A stretch of 64,000 nucleotides of DNA from AP-15 sp963812675 (GTDB taxonomy: Bacteria > Pseudomonadota > Alphaproteobacteria > ATCC43930 > CGMCC-115725): NCBI GenBank assembly GCA_963812675.1, contig CAWEWR010000024.1:476104-540103 (forward strand). Reading direction: 5' to 3'. Position 1 is the first letter of the stretch. Each line of letters opens with the position of its first letter. The notes under the pieces are model-generated. The model did no database searches and was not told the origin of the DNA. It saw only the letters and a list, made by a program, of their open reading frames with translations. Position numbers and translations under genes: made by a program. Positions 60,367-64,000 of this stretch are shown here, in pieces.

Positions 60367-61488
60367 CGGCGCGACCCGCTCCCACTCGGCGCGCACCAGG
60401 GGAACTCGTTCGCGCGGCAAGCGGCCGGCGCGTGCGGCGGCGCATTCTCCCGGCGCCAACCGCGTGAACGCCCAAACCGCAGTGGCGCGAACGAGGGGAG
60501 AGTGGTCATCGAGGCAGCGACGTGCCGCGGCCAGCAATTCCGGTTCCCCTGGGGTCGCGTTGCCGATCGCGATCAGCACATTGCGCACAAACCGGTCGCG
60601 GCCGGTGCGCTTGACCGGGGATCCGGCAAACATTTCGCGGAATGCCGCATCGTCGAGCGCGGCCAACTCGGCCAGCCGTGGCGCCGTCAGCTCCGCGCGC
60701 GGCAAAAAGTCGGGCTCGGTCGCGGCTCGGGCAAATTTGTTCCACGGGCAAACTGCGAGGCAATCGTCGCAGCCATAGATGCGATTGCCGATCAGCGGTC
60801 GCAGCTCCATGGGGATCATCCCCTTGTGCTCGATCGTCAAATACGAGATGCAGCGCCGCGCATCGAGCCGGTGGGGCGCCGGAAACGCCGCTGTCGGACA
60901 AACGTCCAGACAGCGATGGCAGGAGCCGCAGTGATCAATTTCGGGGGCGTCGGGCTCGAGTTCGAGGCTCAGATAAATCTCGCCGAGGAACAGCCAGGAG
61001 CCAAACCGCCGCGAGACGAGGTTGGTGTGCTTGCCCTGCCAGCCCAGCCCGGCGCGCTCGGCGAGCGGCTTTTCCATGACCGGCGCCGTATCGACAAAGA
61101 GCTTGAGCGCGCCCGGCCACCGCGCCTCGATCCAATGCGCGAGCGCCTTCAGCCGGCGCTTCAGAGTGTCGTGATAGTCGCGACCACGGGCATAGACCGA
61201 AACGACGCCGCGGTTGCGCCTTTCCGTGAGCGCCAGCGGGTCGTCCTCGGGTGCATAATTGACGCCGAGCACGACGACCGTGCGCGCTTCGGGCCACAGC
61301 GCTCGCGGATCGCCGCGCCGCGCCGCAGTGCAGGCGAGCCAGCCCATGTCGCCGTGATAGCCGCGCGAGATGAATTCGCCGAGCCCGGCGCGCGCCTCGG
61401 CATCGAGATATGCCTCGGCAAACCCGACCGCGTCAAAACCCGAGGCGAGTGCGCGGTCGCGGATCGCCTCGCGGATCGGATCGGCCAT
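60337..61488 (-). CDS. queG: Epoxyqueuosine reductase
   Basis: 383-residue cobalamin-dependent iron-sulfur enzyme, last step of queuosine synthesis in tRNA. Two [4Fe-4S] motifs are visible: C-G-S-C-H-R-C-L-D-V-C-P near residue 196 and C-D-D-C-L-A-V-C-P near residue 246. The catalytic Asp is in V-D-T-A-P-V-M-E-K-P near residue 139, and a HEAT-like C-terminal domain binds tRNA. The start at 61488 lies 8 bases after the queF stop. Confidence 0.94.
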   Translation of the reverse strand: MADPIREAIRDRALASGFDAVGFAEAYLDAEARAGLGEFISRGYHGDMGWLACTAARRGDPRALWPEARTVVVLGVNYAPEDDPLALTERRNRGVVSVYARGRDYHDTLKRRLKALAHWIEARWPGALKLFVDTAPVMEKPLAERAGLGWQGKHTNLVSRRFGSWLFLGEIYLSLELEPDAPEIDHCGSCHRCLDVCPTAAFPAPHRLDARRCISYLTIEHKGMIPMELRPLIGNRIYGCDDCLAVCPWNKFARAATEPDFLPRAELTAPRLAELAALDDAAFREMFAGSPVKRTGRDRFVRNVLIAIGNATPGEPELLAAARRCLDDHSPLVRATAVWAFTRLAPGECAAARAGRLPRERVPLVRAEWERVAPLHAAGGFGD

Positions 61489-61496
61489 CCTACCCT

Positions 61497-61943
61497 TCAA
61501 CCTCGTCCGCGATAGGGAGCGACGCCGGGATCGGGAAGCCACAGCCCGGCGGGCGGGTCACCGGTCTGGTAGAATATGTCGATCGGGATGCCGCCGCGCG
61601 GGTGCCAGTAGCCGCCGATCCGCAGCCACTTTGGCGTTAGGGTGTCTACGATCCGACGAGCGATCGTCAAGGTGCAGTCTTCGTGAAAGGCGCCGTGGTT
61701 GCGAAACGCGCCGAGATAGAGCTTCAGCGACTTGCTCTCGAGGATCGTCGCCTCGGGCACATAATCGATGACGAGGTGCGCGAAGTCGGGCTGACCGGTG
61801 ACCGGGCAGAGCGAGGTGAATTCGGGGCAGGTGAAGCGCACGGCGTAGAGGAGCCCCAGATGAGGATTGGCCACCGTCTCGAGCACCGCCATGTCCGGGG
61901 ACTCCGGTAATACCGAGCGGTGTCCGAGCTGGGTGAGGCTCAT
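61497..61943 (-). CDS. queF: 7-Cyano-7-deazaguanine (preQ0) reductase
   Basis: 148-residue short-form QueF, which reduces preQ0 to preQ1 with NADPH. The catalytic Cys is in F-T-C-P-E-F-T-S-L-C-P-V-T-G-Q-P-D near residue 45, and the family motif E-S-K-S-L-K-L-Y-L near residue 73 and H-E-D-C near residue 92 are present. Start and tgt stop overlap by 4 bases. Confidence 0.95.
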   Translation of the reverse strand: MSLTQLGHRSVLPESPDMAVLETVANPHLGLLYAVRFTCPEFTSLCPVTGQPDFAHLVIDYVPEATILESKSLKLYLGAFRNHGAFHEDCTLTIARRIVDTLTPKWLRIGGYWHPRGGIPIDIFYQTGDPPAGLWLPDPGVAPYRGRG

Positions 61944-63037
61944 CCTTCGCTCTCGAAAGCGGCGACAAACGCTGGGAATGAACCGGCCTCGATCGCCGCC
62001 CGCATCGCCGCCATCAAATCGGCATAGTACTGCAAATTATGCGCGGTCAGCAGCATGCTCCCGAGGATCTCGCCGGCGCGGCTCAAATGGTGCAGATAAG
62101 CGCGGCTGTAACCGGTGCAAGCGGGGCAGCGGCATTCCGGGTCGAGCGGCGCCGGGTCGTCGGCGTGGCGGGCGTTGCGCAGGTTCACGACGCCTCGCCG
62201 TGTAAAGGCCTGCGCGGTGCGCCCCGAACGCGTCGGCAAGACGCAATCGAACATGTCGATGCCGCGCAGCACAGCGCCGACCAGATCGGCGGGTTTCCCG
62301 ACCCCCATCAGATAGCGCGGGCGGTCCTCCGGCAGGGCGGGGACCGTCGCGTCGAGCACCGCAAAGGTCGTCTCCTGCCCCTCGCCGATCGCCAGCCCCC
62401 CGACCGCGTAGCCGTCGAAGCCGATGCCGATCAATTTCTCGGCGGAACGCAGGCGCAGATCGGGGTGAACGCCGCCCTGGACGATGCCAAAGATGCCGTG
62501 CCCCGTTCGCTCGACAAAGGCGCGGCGCGAACGCTCGGCCCAGCGCATCGACAATTCCATAGAACTCTCGACCGCCTCGCGCGACGCGGGGTAGGGCGTG
62601 CACTCGTCCAACGCCATTGTTATATCGGCGCCGAGCAGATGCTGGATCGCGATCGACCGTTCCGGCGTCAGCTCGTAGAGGCTGCCGTCGAGGTGCGAGC
62701 GAAAGGTGACGCCGGTCTCGGCGATGGTCCGGCGGGCCGCCAATGACATGACTTGAAAACCGCCGGAATCGGTCAGGATCGCGTATGGCCAATTCATAAA
62801 GCGGTGCAGGCCGCCGAGCCCCGCGATGCGCTCTGCACCGGGACGCAACATCAAGTGATAGGTGTTGCCGAGGACGATCCTCGCGCCGGTCGCCGCCACC
62901 CCCTCGGGGGTCATCGCCTTGACCGTGCCGGCGGTGCCGACCGGCATGAATGCCGGCGTCTCGACAGCACCGTGAGCGGTCGTCAGCCGCCCGCGCCGCG
63001 CCGCGCCGTCGCGCACCAGAACCTGGAAGCCGATCAT
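61940..63037 (-). CDS. tgt: Queuine/preQ1 tRNA-ribosyltransferase
   Basis: 365-residue enzyme that swaps guanine for preQ1 at position 34 of tRNAs. The nucleophile Asp lies in M-F-D-C-V-L-P-T-R-S-G-R near residue 258, substrate recognition in D-S-G-G-F-Q-V near residue 90, and the zinc ligands are C-R-C-P-A-C-T near residue 298 with a His further on. First gene of tgt-queF-queG. Confidence 0.96.
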   Translation of the reverse strand: MIGFQVLVRDGAARRGRLTTAHGAVETPAFMPVGTAGTVKAMTPEGVAATGARIVLGNTYHLMLRPGAERIAGLGGLHRFMNWPYAILTDSGGFQVMSLAARRTIAETGVTFRSHLDGSLYELTPERSIAIQHLLGADITMALDECTPYPASREAVESSMELSMRWAERSRRAFVERTGHGIFGIVQGGVHPDLRLRSAEKLIGIGFDGYAVGGLAIGEGQETTFAVLDATVPALPEDRPRYLMGVGKPADLVGAVLRGIDMFDCVLPTRSGRTAQAFTRRGVVNLRNARHADDPAPLDPECRCPACTGYSRAYLHHLSRAGEILGSMLLTAHNLQYYADLMAAMRAAIEAGSFPAFVAAFESEG

Positions 63038-63052
63038 GTTTTTTGCCGCTTG

Positions 63053-63265
63053 CCCTCACCCGCCTCGCTGCGCTCGGCACCCTCTCCCGCGGTGCAGGAG
63101 AGGCGCCACGACGCATTCGGCAAAAAACTCCTCTACCGCACCGCGGGAGAGGGGGGACCCAGCCCCCTCCCCTTCCCTCCCCCGCACGCGGGTGAGGGTT
63201 AGGGTGGGGGCTTGGTGGGTGAGGGTAGTGCCGCGTTCCAGCAAGCGGGGATCATTTCTCGCGAA
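63053..63265. repeat. Dispersed palindromic repeat, copy B
   Basis: Starts CCCTCACCCGCCTCGCTGCG and shares the layout of 41716-41888: two CTCTCCCGC-type hairpins, ACGACGCATTC in the middle and GGTGGGTGAGGGTAG...TTCCAG near the end. It carries an extra GGGTGAGGGTTAGGGTGGGG block. It fills the gap between tgt and the asparaginase gene. Confidence 0.8.
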
Positions 63266-63269
63266 GGGG

Positions 63270-64000
63270 CTAATAGGTTTGAAACACGCGCTGGATCTCG
63301 ACCACGTCGTCGGTCGCGAGCAGCGCGAGCATCAGCAATATGCGGGCCTTCTGCGGCGTGAAATCCTCGCCGGCGACGATGCCGCTCTCGCGCAATCGTC
63401 GGCGCGGGGCGACGCGGCCGGTCGCACGGCTGCATTGCAGGACGACGACCCCGGATTTGGCGGCGCGCTCGAAGGCGGCGCGCTGCTCGGGGGTGGGGCT
63501 TCCCGGGGCAAAGCCGGCCGAGACGAGGCCACGCGCGCCGGCCGCAACCGCGGCATCGACCAGCGCCCCGTCGGCGCCGGCATAAGAATAGACGATGTCG
63601 ACCCGCGGCAGCGTGGTCAGCTCAAGGCCCGCAAAGGGTGTATCGGGCGTGTGGGCGCGCGACGGGGCGCGATAGAAATGCACCCCGTCGCCGTCGATAT
63701 GGCCGAGCGCACCAAAATCGATCGACCGGAACGTCTGCACGCGATACGTCGAGGTCTTGACGACGTCGCGGGCCGCATGGATCTCGTCGTTGAGCACTAC
63801 GAGAACACCCTTGCCCTGCGCGTCGGATGACCCGGCGACGCGCAAGGCGTTGACGAGGTTCATCCCGGCATCCGTGCCGAGCGCGCTGGCGGGACGCTGC
63901 GCGCCGACGAGCACTACGGGATGCGCCGTGGCGAGGGTGAGGTTGAGGAAAAAGGCGGTTTCCTCGAGGGTCGCAGTGCCGTGCGCAATGACGAAGCCGG
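63270..64000 (-). CDS. Asparaginase family protein (5' end outside window)
   Basis: About 243 C-terminal residues of an asparaginase/glutaminase-type amidohydrolase; the frame is open to the right edge. The motif after the first few visible residues is H-G-T-A-T-L-E-E-T-A-F-F-L, where canonical enzymes have H-G-T-D-T with a catalytic Asp. Further on are V-V-L-V-G-A-Q-R-P and G-T-D-A-G-M-N-L-V-N-A. The substrate loop also differs from S-A-D-G-P. It may act on another amide or be catalytically altered. Confidence 0.82.
   Translation of the reverse strand, partial: GFVIAHGTATLEETAFFLNLTLATAHPVVLVGAQRPASALGTDAGMNLVNALRVAGSSDAQGKGVLVVLNDEIHAARDVVKTSTYRVQTFRSIDFGALGHIDGDGVHFYRAPSRAHTPDTPFAGLELTTLPRVDIVYSYAGADGALVDAAVAAGARGLVSAGFAPGSPTPEQRAAFERAAKSGVVVLQCSRATGRVAPRRRLRESGIVAGEDFTPQKARILLMLALLATDDVVEIQRVFQTY

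Noticed and set aside
41716..63265. CRISPR array from the hairpin repeats
   Set aside because: The repeats are not regularly spaced, have no unique spacers between short repeats and no cas genes are present.

Overview
The window is GC-rich chromosomal DNA from an alphaproteobacterium, probably a soil or freshwater member of the Rhodospirillales/Hyphomicrobiales type. Evidence: a MucR/Ros-type regulator, a Fur/Mur regulator lacking the usual Cys of the HHDHL motif, an OlsB-OlsA ornithine-lipid pair, the gene order fur-olsB-olsA-miaB-phoH-ybeY-corC-lnt-xre-metK-trmB, a cobalt-type nitrile hydratase and palindromic intergenic repeats. The genus cannot be named from sequence alone.

Layout. 1-2.6 kb: MHS-type transporter (cut by the window edge) and a Rieske oxygenase. 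2.6-6.2 kb: accessory island with a relic of the downstream hydrolase gene, an antitoxin with a truncated toxin, a dioxygenase beta-subunit relic, and an apeA-like HEPN antiphage gene split by an IS1595-family element. 6.2-9.7 kb: catabolic hydrolase, M20 amidohydrolase, small DUF4258-like gene, MetE-like protein. 10-11.3 kb: exported protein with an in-frame stop. 11.3-24.7 kb: a long minus-strand block of translation, RNA-modification and envelope genes (trmB, metK with an in-frame stop, xre, lnt, corC, ybeY, phoH, miaB, olsA, olsB, fur/mur, mucR, rimI, tsaB, nfu, usp). 24.7-33.8 kb: TIGR02186/TauE pair, trpS, murJ, nitrile hydratase operon, dapB, nth, mgtC. 33.8-37.4 kb: second accessory island (DUF5681 relic, frameshifted higB with intact higA, recombinase relic, DUF2806 gene split by a second IS copy, ISNCY relic). 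37.4-48.2 kb: PHA protein, binding protein, DNA glycosylase, metY, udgX, xre, glmS/glmU, thiE, haloacid dehalogenase. 48.2-50.8 kb: debris between a decayed tRNA-Val copy and the intact tRNA-Val(GAC). 51-64 kb: hydrolase, acyl-CoA ligase, gltX, gltA, amidohydrolase, YbdK-type ligase, a queuosine operon (tgt-queF-queG) and an asparaginase cut by the window edge.

The most notable signals are two IS copies that appear identical, in opposite orientation about 31 kb apart. Each has its own exact 8-bp target duplication, and each interrupts an accessory gene that is restored in frame when the element is removed. One of these genes is an ApeA-like abortive-infection gene. The other strong signal is an ochre codon in the middle of the normally essential metK. 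I did not find an intact novel defence or mobile system; the accessory regions read mainly as a graveyard of recently and anciently broken genes.
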